Shown here in pieces: positions 34,192 through 44,643 of a DNA stretch of 64,000 nt. The translations under genes and the position numbers were made by a program. Position 1 is the stretch's first letter; every line of letters begins with the position of its first letter. Below the pieces are notes generated by a model, which was not told the DNA's origin, made no database searches, and worked only from the letters and a program-made list of their open reading frames with translations. Origin of the DNA: Allomyces arbusculus (lineage: Eukaryota; Blastocladiomycota; Blastocladiomycetes; Blastocladiales; Blastocladiaceae); the NCBI GenBank assembly GCA_027604705.1, contig JADHYV010000001.1, forward strand, positions 496,001-560,000, given 5' to 3'.

Positions 34192-37100
34192 ATGTCGTCG
34201 GCGTCAACCGATTCCGTGGCCGTTGGCACGCGTGTCACCACGTCGAGTGGCCACGGCACCGTGCGCTTCATTGGGTCCACCACCTTTGCCACGGGCCGCT
34301 GGGTTGGTGTTGAGCTCGACGAGCAGCGCGGCAAGAACGACGGGTCCGTCCTCGGCAAGCGCTACTTCACATGCCGTCCAGAGTACGGCCTGTTCCTGCG
34401 CGCGAGTCAGGTCAAACCGCTCGATGTACGGCATCCTGCTTTGCTTGCCCCCACTCTCCACCATGCCCGATTCCCGACTCACCCCACCATCCCCGACAGG
34501 CCGTGCCCACACCTTCGCGCGTCTCGCGCCCAAGCCGCGTCGGCGCGTCCGGCACGTCGACGCCGACCCCGGGCGGGTCGCCGCGCGCCGCCAACAAGCG
34601 CATGAGCATCATTGCGTCCACCTCTGCCGCGTCCCTACGGTCCGCATCCACGGGCCCAATCTCGCGTGCCGCCACGCCCGCCGCATCGCAACCTGACCTG
34701 ATCGACCGCCCACCGTCGCGCATGACCGCGGCTGCCGCTATCATGGACCATGCCGCGCACCCGGCACGGCAGTCCCCGCCCGTGCGTCGCGGGAGTACCC
34801 CTTCGAACGAAATTCCGCCGCCCGTTGCGGTCCCGCCGCCGTCGCGGACGCCGTCGGGGCCGTCGTCGGCGCCCGCAACGGCCCCGCCCGCTCGACCGAC
34901 CGCACTCACGTCGCCGGTGGCTGCGAGGCCTGCGACGGCGCCTGCGCGCGAACCGTCGATGCCGACGCGGACGGCCACAGCATCGCCGGCCGTTTCGGCG
35001 GCGGTGGATGCGCCGAGCCGCGCGGATTCGCCGTCGACGACGATCGTCTCGCGCGTGACCTCGCCGGCGTCGGTGCCGGAACCCGAGCCGGAGCCCGAGA
35101 TGGAACCACCAAAGCCTGCAGTGGCGGCGCCTGCACCGGCGCCCCCGGTTGTCGCGCAACCGCCGCCGCCGCCAGCGGCGACGCCCAAGCCCGCGTCCAC
35201 CCCCCAACCAGCCGCGGCCGACGAGTCGGTGCTCGCTGACGATATCGGCGACGACGACGGCCTCGACATTGAAGACATGGACGACGCCGACATTGACGCG
35301 GAACTGCGCCGGCTCGAAGAGGAGGAAGCCGCCGAACAGGCGCTGCTCGCTGAGGAGAACGCGTTGCGTGCCCAGCTCGCTAACGCCGTTGCCCGCGCGC
35401 CCGCTCCCGACTCGCTGCCCCCGCTGCCCGGGTCGGGGCTCGCGGCGGCGCCCGCGGCTGCTGCCCCGGCACCCCCGGCTCCGGCTCCCGCCGCTGCCGC
35501 GCCGATTGTCCCGATCGTGCCCGCGGTCCCCGTCGCCGCACCGATCGCCAAGCGCGCCGCCGTTATTCGGCCGGTAACGCCCGGCAGCCCCATCGAGGCC
35601 CTGCCGAACGGCGCGACTCCGCCGCCGTCCGCGTGGCCGGCTCCACCCGCGACTCCACCGTCCACGACGCCCGTGCCGCCCTTGGCGCCGTCGACCCCGA
35701 TCGCGCGCGGCACGACACCCGGAATCCCGGCCGGGCAGCAGCCGGCGCCGATCACGCAAAAGGAGTACGACGAGTTGCGGTTCAAGCTCAAGGGGCTCGA
35801 GCAGAAACGGCAAGAGGACATCCAGAAGCTGCGCGATATCGACGAGCTGCGTGCAGCCGCCGAGTCGGCCGTGCACGCGCGCGACAAGATGGCCGATAAG
35901 TTGCACGAGATTCAGGTCGAGGTGCGCGAATTGCGCAAGCAGGTCAAGGAGTTGAGCGAGGAGAAGGAGGAGTTGGACTTTAAGGTGCAGGAGGCCAACG
36001 ACAACCTCGAGTTGGTCACGCTCGACAAGGAAATGGCCGAGGAGAAGAACGAGGCGCTGCAGGCGGAACTCGACGCGGTCAAGGATAAGCTCGAGGAAGT
36101 GCAGCTCGATCTCGAGGTTTTGCAGGGCGAAAAGGAGCTGGGCGAGGTCGAGGCCAATGAAATGGCCGGCGACCCGACGGCGATCTTGCAGCTGACGCGG
36201 CAAAATGACCGGCTCAAGGAGGCGCTCATCACGCTCAAAGAGTCGCGCGACGCGCTGGAAGAGGATACGACGCACCGGATCAAGGTGCTTGAAAAAGAGG
36301 TGGCGCAGGCGGCCGACGTCAAGGAACAGTTCCGGCTCACGCGCGAGCGGTTGTCGGTGGCCGAGGAGACGATCGAGGAGTTGCGTGCGGCGCTCGAGGA
36401 TGCCGCGGGCGCCGAGGATATGGTCGAGGAGCTCACGGAAAAAAACTTGCAGCTCAACGAAAAGATGGACGAGATGCAGCGGTACCTCGACGACCTCGAG
36501 GCGCTCAAGGAATTGAACGAGGAGCTCGAGGAGAACCATATTCTCACGGAGCGCGAGCTCTCGGCCGAGCTCGAGACGCGCGAGCAGGAGGTGCAGAAAC
36601 TCGTGCTTGCCGTGACCAAGAACGAGGAGGCGCTGGCCGATTACGAGCGCACGATCCAGCAGTTCCGCGAACTCGTCAAGTCACTCACGCGCGAGCTCGA
36701 GGAGATGCGCGAAAAGGCGGGCGCCGAGGCGTCGCCGGGAGCCGACGGGATCCAGCAGCAGTCGCAGGAAATGCTCGCGCTCAATCTCAAGCTGCAGAGC
36801 CACGCGATGAAGGTGCAGGCCAAGACAATCGACTTGGAACTGGAAACGCTCGAGGCCAATCAGGCCAAGGAACATGTCGCCCTGCTGCAGGCCTACTTGC
36901 CCGACTCGTTCTTTGTCTCGGAACAGGACCCGATTCAGTCGCTGCTCATGATTCGCCGGCTCGAGTTCAAGGCGCATGTGCTCATCAAGCAGACGGCCTC
37001 AGCGACCGACGCGCTCACCAATGGCCCGACCAACAACCGCGATTCGTTGCCCGGCGCGGGCGAGTCGCTGCCCAAGATGGAGCTGCAGCACGCTTTCGAG

Positions 37101-39152
37101 TGGCTGCGCGGATCGTGCCGCGCGCTCGCCACACACATGGAAACGTGCACTCCTGAACAGTTCCTCGCCATGGGCAAGATTCACCAGGATTTGTCGGGCG
37201 CCGAAAAGCGGCTCGACGCGTTCCTCGACGTGCTCAAGCAAGAGGGCGAGTTGCGCCCGTCGGCGGTCCTCCCGGACCTGGGCCGCGTCAACCACCAGCT
37301 TGATTATTTGCTCACGTCCAACACGCAGGCCGCGGGCGCGAATGCCGCGCCGACGTGCACGCCGTACGTGATGCGGCAGGCCCAGCTCGTGTCGCTGCAG
37401 GGCATCGACAACTTGATGACGCGCGCGGGCGTCACGGTCGCAACCATGGTCGCCGTGCCCGTGTTTGACGGGCTGATTGACCCGCTCACGACCAACATGA
37501 ACTCGACGCGTGCCGCCGTGCGCAAACTCGCGCGTATGTTGCGCGAGAACCAGGGCGGGCCTGTCGCGAGTGACTCGCTCATGGGGCTGCTCGGTAACGC
37601 GCAGCTCGCCGTCGCCTACCTCAAGGACCTGCGCGAGCACCTGACCACGGCCAATGCCGAGCACGACGAGCTCGACTTGCCGACCGTCGTGGCCAATGCG
37701 ACGCTCAAGCACTTTGACCGCACCGAGTCGTTGCCGCTGAGCCAGCTCGTCGATTTGATCAAGCGCACGTCGACCGACGCGGCACTGCTCGAGTCGGCCA
37801 CCGCGCAGCGCGCGCTCGCCGCGGGCGACTCGGTGCGCAACGAGCCCTCGGTCATGCCCCCGTGGGCGCTGCGCAGCGACCAGCTCAAGCGCGAGCGGCC
37901 GGCCAACGTGGAGATGGAGAAGCGCGTTGCCGACTTGACAGACCGTCTCACGGCGGCCGTCACCCAATTGCGCGTCAAGGAGGAGGAAGTGCGCGAATTG
38001 GTCGTCAAGTGCCAGCTGCTCGAGTCGCGCCAGTACCAGCGCGAGACGCTGGCCTTGCAGCAGCATACGGCGCAGCAAGTCGATGAGCTGCAGCGCACCA
38101 TCGACACGCAGCGCAGTGAGCTCGTCAATCTCAACCGGTTCGTCGACTCGCTCAAAGAAGAGGCGTCGGAGCTCGAAAAGGCCAATCGCGACTTGCAGCG
38201 CCGACTCAAAGCTGCCGAGAGCCACAACCGCCACGCGGCGGCGCCTGGCACGTCAGGCCTTGGCACGCTCCTGCCGCGACAGGCGCCCGTGGCCGCGGCC
38301 GCATCGCAAGATGCCCTGGTCGCTGCCGTCGCGCACTTGCGCGCCGAAAACGCGCGGCTCAAGGCGCGGACCCTGCTCAAGCAGCTCGACGACTGCAAGC
38401 TCCCGATGGTCGTCGAGCGCAGCACGCCGTCCGCCGACGACCCGACGCCGAAGCCCTTCACAATCGAGAGCGTGCGCCGTCCGTTCGATGCCGACAGTTC
38501 GTCCAACGACGACGACCCGGATGCTGAGGACGAGGAGGACGCCATGTGGGCTGCGCGCGGGATGGCGCCCGACACACGGCTCAAGTTGCGCGACGTGGCC
38601 CTCGAGGCACGGTCGCTCCAGCGGCGCGCGCGCGAACTCGCCTCGTCGCCGCGCGTCGTGCGTGTCGCGCCTCCCCCCAAGGCCAAGGACGCCAAATGGA
38701 CCCCGCTGGAGACCCGACCGGCCGTCCAGCTCGCGCGCGACCGCATCAATGCGCGCCTGCTCGCGCGTAAGGCCGCGATGTTGCACGCGAGTGCAGCGCG
38801 CCTGACGCTTGCCGCGAGTCCGCATGCGGCCGCGGCGGCGGCGACTGCGGGAGTCCGGCACGGTGGGCTCGCACGTGCGCGCCACGAGCGCCGCCTGTCG
38901 GCGTCGTCGACTTTCTCGTCGTTTTCGTTTGCGACACAGCTTACGGGGATCGACAAGGCCCCGCGGATCGGTACGATTCGTGTACCCATGGTGCACTCGG
39001 TCGTTGGTGGACCGCGCGGCGCTGCCGCACAAGCAGCAGCAGCAGCGGCCGCGGCACCAGGACCGGGCGAGCCTGTGCCCGGAGTCAAAGTTGCGTGCCA
39101 CCTGTACAGTCCGGCTGAGCTGGAGCGCGTGCATGCCGTGTTTGTCAACTGA
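34192..39152 (+). CDS. DCTN1: Dynactin large subunit p150Glued
   Basis: p150 links dynein to microtubules and cargo. Two exons (34192-34425 and 34500-39152) give 1628 residues, longer than the roughly 1280 of animal p150. Residues about 8-75 form a CAP-Gly domain with [27 protein letters not shown] and the microtubule-contacting GKNDGSV. Residues about 80-490 are Pro/Ala/Ser-rich and basic, then acidic. The first long coiled coil runs about 495-820 (for example [18 protein letters not shown]). A globular intercoil part with YLPDSFF and DQMLMIRRL-like helices follows, then a second coil near 1213-1320. The tail is Arg/Ala-rich. YLPDS is a hallmark of the dynactin family intercoil domain. The 74-bp intron has a GTACGG donor and falls right after CAP-Gly, allowing forms with or without that domain. 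The start codon follows a CCACC-like context. Confidence 0.93.
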
Positions 39153-39495
39153 ACGAGAGGGTGGGGGCCTGGTGACCTCCAGCGATGGTCGCGCTGATTT
39201 TGGCGGTAACTTTGGTCTGTCCATTTGGTTTCGTTTTCAATATTTTTTTCGCTTTGGTTTTGTTTCGGGCAGCCGACCCTGTTGTTGTTTTCTCTCTTGC
39301 ACCACTGCAATGTACCCCGGTTTCTTAGCGCAACTCACGACAGCGGCCCCCGTGAACCTTCCATTCAGGACAGCGACACAAACGATCACGCGAAGCAAGT
39401 TCATTAGGCAAAATTTGGCTACAAGATAGGCACGATTCGGGAGCTAGGGACACGAACACACGAGGACAGTGGGCAATAAAACGCGAAAGGAAAGA
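39153..39495. other. Convergent spacer between dynactin and deoxyhypusine synthase
   Basis: These 343 bp contain both 3' untranslated regions. An AATAAA on the plus strand at 39475-39480 may serve dynactin. No gene is seen. Confidence 0.45.
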
Positions 39496-40871
39496 TCAGG
39501 GGCGCCGCGCAAACGTGTTGGCGACAATGAGCGGGAAGACGATGGTCGCATCGGCATAGACCTTGGCCGACTCGCCGTCGATGCGAATCTTGCCCCAGCT
39601 CACGGCCTCATCGGGCCGCGCGCCAGCATCGCTGCCGTCGAATTCCTGACCCGTGTTGATGTAGACGGCGTAGTCGGCACCGTTGCGCTACAAGACGAAT
39701 CGGGCGAAACCCGTGAGGCCAGATTCAACATCAAACATCATGCCCAAAAAGCGTACCATCAAGTTAGCGTTACAGATGTGGTGCTTGACGACCCCACCAC
39801 CGAGAATGATCATGCCCGTCTTCTTGGCGTAGACGGCCTGGTTGTTGATCGACCGAATGTCGGCGACGAGGTCGACAATCAGACCCGGGCTGCGGAACGA
39901 GTGGAAGTAGATCATGTCGCCGAGCGACCCGTCGGTGATGGCCGGGCAGTAGACGGGGATCTTGTTCTTGTGGCACCAGTAGTAGATGGACCGCGGGTCG
40001 TTGATGCGCTCGCCGAGCCGATCAATCAGGCGCGACGGGGTCCACGGTTGGCCCTGTTTGCAGAATCTCGGTGAGGATTGGAGTCACATAAAGAGGGTAA
40101 AAACATGTGTACCGTCTTCTGCTGCTCGGCAAGGCACTCATCGAGGACAGGAATGACCCAGTCCTCAAACTTACAGTAGTTGTCGTTGGGCACGAGCAGG
40201 TTGCCGATGCGGTTGAGCCCCTTGGACCGCAAATCCTTGCCCTTGAGATGAAAATCGCCGAGGTAAGTCTCGCCAAGGCACTTAATAATGTCCTCTTCGA
40301 CTCCGCCTGCCGTGGTCACAATCACATCGATCTAGCATAAGTCATGATATTAGCAAAATGGCTCGCGATCGCGGCGGCATCATGAGCGCAACCAGACCAT
40401 GTTATGCTCGGCAAGGTACCGAATGACCTCGCGCAGCCCCGATGAGACGAGGTTCGACGTGTAGCCGAGAAAGATCTTGCACTTGACCTGCTTGCGCGCC
40501 TTGAGGTCCTTGAGGTCCTCTTCCTCATCGGGCTTGATGGGCTCGTCCGCCAAGCTCCAATTCCTCTAATCAGCATTGTCCACCCGGTCTTGGTCGTCAG
40601 GTCCTGTCATTCTGGTTGTGGTTGCATTCCCGGATTCGGTCCGGCCGCTCGTCGTCGCGGTCTTGTTCTGGTGCCTTACCATCATGTCGACAATCTCCAT
40701 GGCGCGGCCGAGCGAGGTGCCCTGGAACCCAATCGACTTGTATCCATCGAGGAGCGAGTTCAGCGTCTGCGGCTGGTTGAAGTCGGGGCCCTTGGCAATG
40801 GGCTCACCCTCGAGCGACGCCGACTGGACAAGGACGGCTGCGGCCACGGATTCGGGAACGGCACCCGACAT
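39496..40871 (-). CDS. DYS1: Deoxyhypusine synthase
   Basis: This enzyme transfers the butylamine part of spermidine to a lysine of eIF5A, using NAD. Five exons (40871-40680, 40565-40398, 40331-40113, 40053-39757, 39687-39496) give 355 residues, the normal eukaryotic length, and all introns are in phase 0. [25 protein letters not shown] opens the core in pieces matching the family. [13 protein letters not shown] and [15 protein letters not shown] bind [22 protein letters not shown] and [20 protein letters not shown] carry the active site; the catalytic lysine is about K325 in SWGKIR. Donors are GTAAGG, GTCTGG, GTACAC and GTACGC. The frame is open upstream to a Met at 40964 that would add 31 residues, but the shorter start fits the family. 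It is divergent from PUS1. Confidence 0.97.
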
Positions 40872-41108
40872 GATTGCAGCGGGTTGGTGCTCAGTTTGGT
40901 CCAACGAGGTTGCAGCGGCTGAGATGATTACTTTCTTGACAACAACCTGAATCGCGAGCGTCATTGAGTGGGTCCATGTTGACCGTCACCCGCCTGATCA
41001 GTCTCGCAACGCAGCATGTGATGCAGCCTGAGCAGGGCGCAAATTTGCGAATTTGCGGTGTGCCGCATCATTTTCCAACCGCAACCCGGAGCCAACGAGC
41101 GACGCCCA
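40872..41108. promoter_or_regulatory. Probable bidirectional promoter of DYS1 and PUS1
   Basis: Only 237 bp separate the chosen start codons of two divergent housekeeping genes, so both promoters must overlap here. I see no TATA box. Confidence 0.5.
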
Positions 41109-42770
41109 ATGCGATTCATCCTGGCCGCCACGCGCGTCTTCGTCCAACCACGCGTCTCTACTGCTCTTGTCGCGAGTATCGGCCTCCCTCGCGCCATCAC
41201 CCGCACCTGGACCTCAATGACCAACCCGCTCGAAGCCCCAGCACCGGCACCGGCACCGGCACCGGCACCCGTACCGGCACCGGCACCCGCCGCCGCCGCA
41301 GACAGCGCTTCCGCGACCTCTGTAGTATCAGCAGACACGCCGGCGTCCGGTAACAGACCAGCACGCGGTGGTCGTGGTGGTGCCCGCGGGGGTCGCGGTC
41401 GCGGCGCCAAGCGCAAGCAGGACTGGAAAAACGACCCGAAGAACGCCAAGCGCGTGCGCACCGACGGCGACCGTACGCGCGAAGTCGCTGCGACCGCGAC
41501 CGCATCTTCGTCCGACGCGACTCCGGCCGAGGGCGATGCGGCTGCCGCAAGCAACGACGCGACCGACGGTGACGCGACCGACAAGTCCGGGAAGCGGCTC
41601 GGCCCGAAGCGCAAGGTCGCCGTCCTCATGGGCTTTTGCGGGACCGGATACCAGGGGATGCAAGTGAACCCAGGCGCCAAAACGATCGAGGGCGACCTGT
41701 TTTCGGGTCTGATTGCCGCACAGTGCGTCTCGCAGGACAATGCCAAGGACCTCAAAAAAATTGGGTTCCAGCGCGCCGCGCGCACCGATAAGGGCGTGCA
41801 CGCTGCAGGGCAGCTCGTGTCGTGCAAGCTCGTCGTGGACCATCTCGAGGACCCGGTCGCCGCGATCAACGCGCAATTGCCTGCGCAGATCCGCGTCTGG
41901 GACGTCGTCCGTGTCATGGGCTCGTTCAATTCCAAAAACCACTGCGACGGGCGCATTTACGAGTACATTCTCCCGACCTACGTGTTTGAGCCGTTGCCAG
42001 AATGGCACGCAAACTTGCCGAGTCTCGCTACGCCGCCGACCGAACCGACGGAACCCAACGCCTACGTATGCGACCCGGCGACACTCGACGTAAACCGTGA
42101 CTACCGCATCACGCCCGCGCAGCTCGAGCAGGTGCGTGCCGTCCTGCAGGGTTTCGTCGGCACACACAACCACCACAACTTCACGATCGGCAAGCCCGCC
42201 AAGGACCCGAGCTGCAAGCGGTATATTACGAGTTTCACATGCAGCGAGCCCGAGACCTACTTCTACACGGACGCTGACGGCGTGAAGCAGCCGTGCGGCG
42301 AATGGCTAAGTCTGAAAGTGCGCGGTCAGTCGTTTATGCTGCACCAGATCCGGAAAATGGTCGGGCTGGCCATCTTGCTTGTCAAGACGGGCACGCCGCT
42401 CACGCTGCAGCAGACGCTCCTCTCGGCCGAGACCAAGGTGAACGTGCCCAAGGCGCCCGGTTTGGGGCTGTTGCTCGAGCAAACCCTGTTTGACGTCTAC
42501 AACAAGCGCGCCAAGGACCAGGACCGCGAAGCGATTGATTTTGATGCGCACAAGGACGAGATTCTCGCGTTCAAGAAGCAGTTTATCTACAACAATATCG
42601 TGCGCGAGGAGCACGACGGGAAATGGTTTGCCGCGTGGCTCGCGCTCTTGCTCAAGTACCCGTATCAGTACCGGTACTTAACCCCCGACGGAACCGTACC
42701 GGAGGATTATTCGATCACGGCCGGGCATATTCCGGAGCTCAAGGAGGAGGAAGGAGAGGACGATCAATAA
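41109..42770 (+). CDS. PUS1: tRNA pseudouridine synthase Pus1
   Basis: Pus1 modifies uridines in tRNA (and some mRNA and snRNA) in the nucleus, and in animals also in mitochondria. This intronless gene gives 553 residues from 41109. The first 36 residues are Arg-rich, amphipathic and lack acids, like a mitochondrial presequence. A second in-frame ATG at 41217 would give a form without it. An Ala-Pro repeat and an RGG-like, basic linker follow. The TruA core starts at RKVAVLMGFCGTGYQGMQ. The catalytic aspartate is D227 in the invariant ARTDKGVHA. GRIYEYILPTYVFEPL, GTHNHHNFT and RGQSFMLHQIRKMVGLAI are all family hallmarks. An AATAAA overlaps the stop codon. Family assignment is secure; dual targeting is inferred. 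Confidence 0.96.
   Translation: MRFILAATRVFVQPRVSTALVASIGLPRAITRTWTSMTNPLEAPAPAPAPAPAPVPAPAPAAAADSASATSVVSADTPASGNRPARGGRGGARGGRGRGAKRKQDWKNDPKNAKRVRTDGDRTREVAATATASSSDATPAEGDAAAASNDATDGDATDKSGKRLGPKRKVAVLMGFCGTGYQGMQVNPGAKTIEGDLFSGLIAAQCVSQDNAKDLKKIGFQRAARTDKGVHAAGQLVSCKLVVDHLEDPVAAINAQLPAQIRVWDVVRVMGSFNSKNHCDGRIYEYILPTYVFEPLPEWHANLPSLATPPTEPTEPNAYVCDPATLDVNRDYRITPAQLEQVRAVLQGFVGTHNHHNFTIGKPAKDPSCKRYITSFTCSEPETYFYTDADGVKQPCGEWLSLKVRGQSFMLHQIRKMVGLAILLVKTGTPLTLQQTLLSAETKVNVPKAPGLGLLLEQTLFDVYNKRAKDQDREAIDFDAHKDEILAFKKQFIYNNIVREEHDGKWFAAWLALLLKYPYQYRYLTPDGTVPEDYSITAGHIPELKEEEGEDDQ
41236..41287 (+). repeat. GCACCG hexanucleotide repeat coding Ala-Pro
   Basis: A run of GCACCG units with one variant encodes an alternating Ala-Pro tract in the N-terminal linker of Pus1. 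Such tracts change length easily. Confidence 0.7.
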
Positions 42771-43089
42771 ATAGCTTGCTCTTGTCGTTCCATGTTGCGC
42801 TGCCAGAACTGCAGACTGTTTGCTTGCCGTCACGCTCTCCTGTTGAACGACTCTAACTCGTACGATGCGGCGAGAAACGCACAGTTTCGCTCGCAATGCA
42901 CGACCTGAGCTCTCGGGCCGTCGACCCACACGTTATCCATGACATCGACGTGGTCCTGAGTCCACCATCCGCGAAAAGTGACCAATACGAGCGACCAAAA
43001 ATGTTATTTTCATTAGAAAGCGACCTCATCATGGTACCGGCATATCCGACGCATTGCTATTGGCCAGCACCGATTCCGGCCCAGACAGG
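42771..43089. other. Convergent spacer downstream of PUS1
   Basis: These 319 bp are 3' sequence of two convergent genes. A minus-strand open stretch from about 42950 to 42830, preceded by a plausible acceptor (CTCAG), could be a last exon of the neighbouring coiled-coil gene; I could not prove it. Confidence 0.35.
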
Positions 43090-43998
43090 TCAATGGATGC
43101 TTGGGCCGACAAGATCTGAGATGGGATCCAAGTGGCAAGTCAGAGACGCAAACCGCCTGGAGATGCAAGACAGGACGACGCAAAAACGGACCGTGCGCAA
43201 ACGACTTCGCAATTCATTGGTTCGCTGTACAAGTTGGTCGAATCGCTGACGCTGCATTTCGTACTTACGCCTGTCGAGAGCCACCTTAGTCTCAAGCTCG
43301 TCGACTTTGGCGCGTAGCTCTTCGGCGTGCGTGCGCTTGGTCGCGACGCGAACGGCCTCGTCGATCTGCGCCGGAGTCATGACATGGCTACTCACGAAGC
43401 GTCATGAACGGTCAGATCATCCATTCAAGCAACCGCGGCAAGCGGAAACACAGGCTCGCCGGCGTAGGTTCGCCGACGTAGGTACGCCGACGTACGTGTC
43501 CAAGGTAGTTGGGACCGGCCTCCTCTGGACCTGCGCGCGCTGCACCATGGCGTCCAAGGTGTTGAGCCGAGCGCGAAGCTGGCGGCTTTCCAGAATCTCG
43601 GCCAATTGGGCCTGGTGATGGGACCCACGTATTGATTAAGACCAATTATTCCAAATCAATCGCGAGCCGCGGCATGGCAGAATACCGACCGTGGCCTTGG
43701 CCTCAACCGAGGCACGCAGTCGCGCCGTCAGGGCCTCGACGAGTTCCGGCTGGTCGTGTGCGAGCTGCGCAAAGATGGGCGCGAGATTGGCGGGCGAAAT
43801 CAGGTCGAGCGAGACGGCGAGGTATTTGTCGATGGCGACCACCAGATTGCGTGACCGGCGCGAATCGTGCGGTTCAAGGAGCGAGGTGAGCGGATACAGG
43901 GGCCCGTCGCAAGGCGGTGGCGGGGCCTGCGGCACGGGGGCCGGGTCGTGGGTTGGTCGCGAGTCGGGCATGGTCGAGTGCGGGTAGTCGTGGCTCAT
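43090..43998 (-). CDS. Small coiled-coil protein, possibly kinetochore Nnf1/PMF1-like
   Basis: Three exons (43998-43690, 43611-43496, 43387-43090) give about 240 residues. The first 45 residues are Pro-rich. Then helices run through VVAIDKYLAVSLDLISPANL, FAQLAHDQPELVEALTARLR and LAEILESRQLRARLNTLDAMV. A short Pro-containing turn (RRPVPTTLDTHVMTPAQIDE) leads to a second coiled coil, ELRAKVDELETKVALDRRK. This order (a first helical block, a Pro break, then a terminal coiled coil) is that of Nnf1/PMF1, a subunit of the MIS12 kinetochore complex. Similarity is weak and I cannot run a search. Donors are GTCGGT and GTACGT; the joint AC|C is in frame. The 3' end is unsure. Reading through gives a 36-residue tail without coil character, while splicing at GTCCGT to another exon is possible. 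Confidence 0.5.
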
Positions 43999-44643
43999 TG
44001 CGATTGCTTTGGAGTGCAGGATGGGATGGCGTTGGCGACTTGAGATCTGATCAGCAGCCAAGACAAAACAAAGGCAGCGAAGGTGGTGGAGGCACGGGCA
44101 ACACGTGGGTAACGCGTGCGTCCCTCGGCTTGTCTCCCACTTCCACTTTGCGCCGCGATAGCCTGCCGGTGGACCTGCGCGCGCCAGCAGCACGGCAACG
44201 ACAACGTTCGCGCACGGCTCGGCCCTCGCATCGCATCGCCCACGACGTCTCGGCTGGTGCTCACGCGTATCCGGCGTGTCAACCAGCTCAGCACTCTTCC
44301 TCTCCGGCTCGCGGCGGCGGCGCTACACTTGAAGCAGCGCATCCTCCCGCCCGCATTCGACCCGACTCCCCGCACTCTGACCGGCCCAATCTTTGATCAT
44401 ATCTCGTGCGACTACTCTCCACCCTTTGGTAACGGCGCTCAACGACCTGCTGCAGCCCCTCCTGCCCCCGCGGACGCAAATCCGACGCCGTACCGGGCCC
44501 CCTTGCTCGCGTCCAAGTACCCCGAACCCAACCCTGTCTGCGGCTCCCGAACCCCTGACACTTCCGCGCGCCGCTCGCGCCACCCTCTTTCTCGGGCGAC
44601 GACACGGCGCACGGCCGCATGGCCGCTTGCCAGCCCCGTTCCG
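43999..44643. promoter_or_regulatory. Divergent region before the beta-helix membrane protein
   Basis: These 645 bp hold two divergent promoters. An open frame upstream of 44644 continues into the beta-helix gene but reads as a random Arg/Pro/Thr mix. No other feature is seen. Confidence 0.4.

Noticed and set aside
34635-39310. Four long minus-strand open frames (up to 634 codons)
   Set aside because: All are antisense to the dynactin coding exon, mirror its coiled-coil codons and have no domain of their own.
43455-43500. Short repeated CGCCGACGTAGG-like units that resemble a mini-array
   Set aside because: Only about three units without unique spacers, inside an intron of a nuclear gene; not a CRISPR array.
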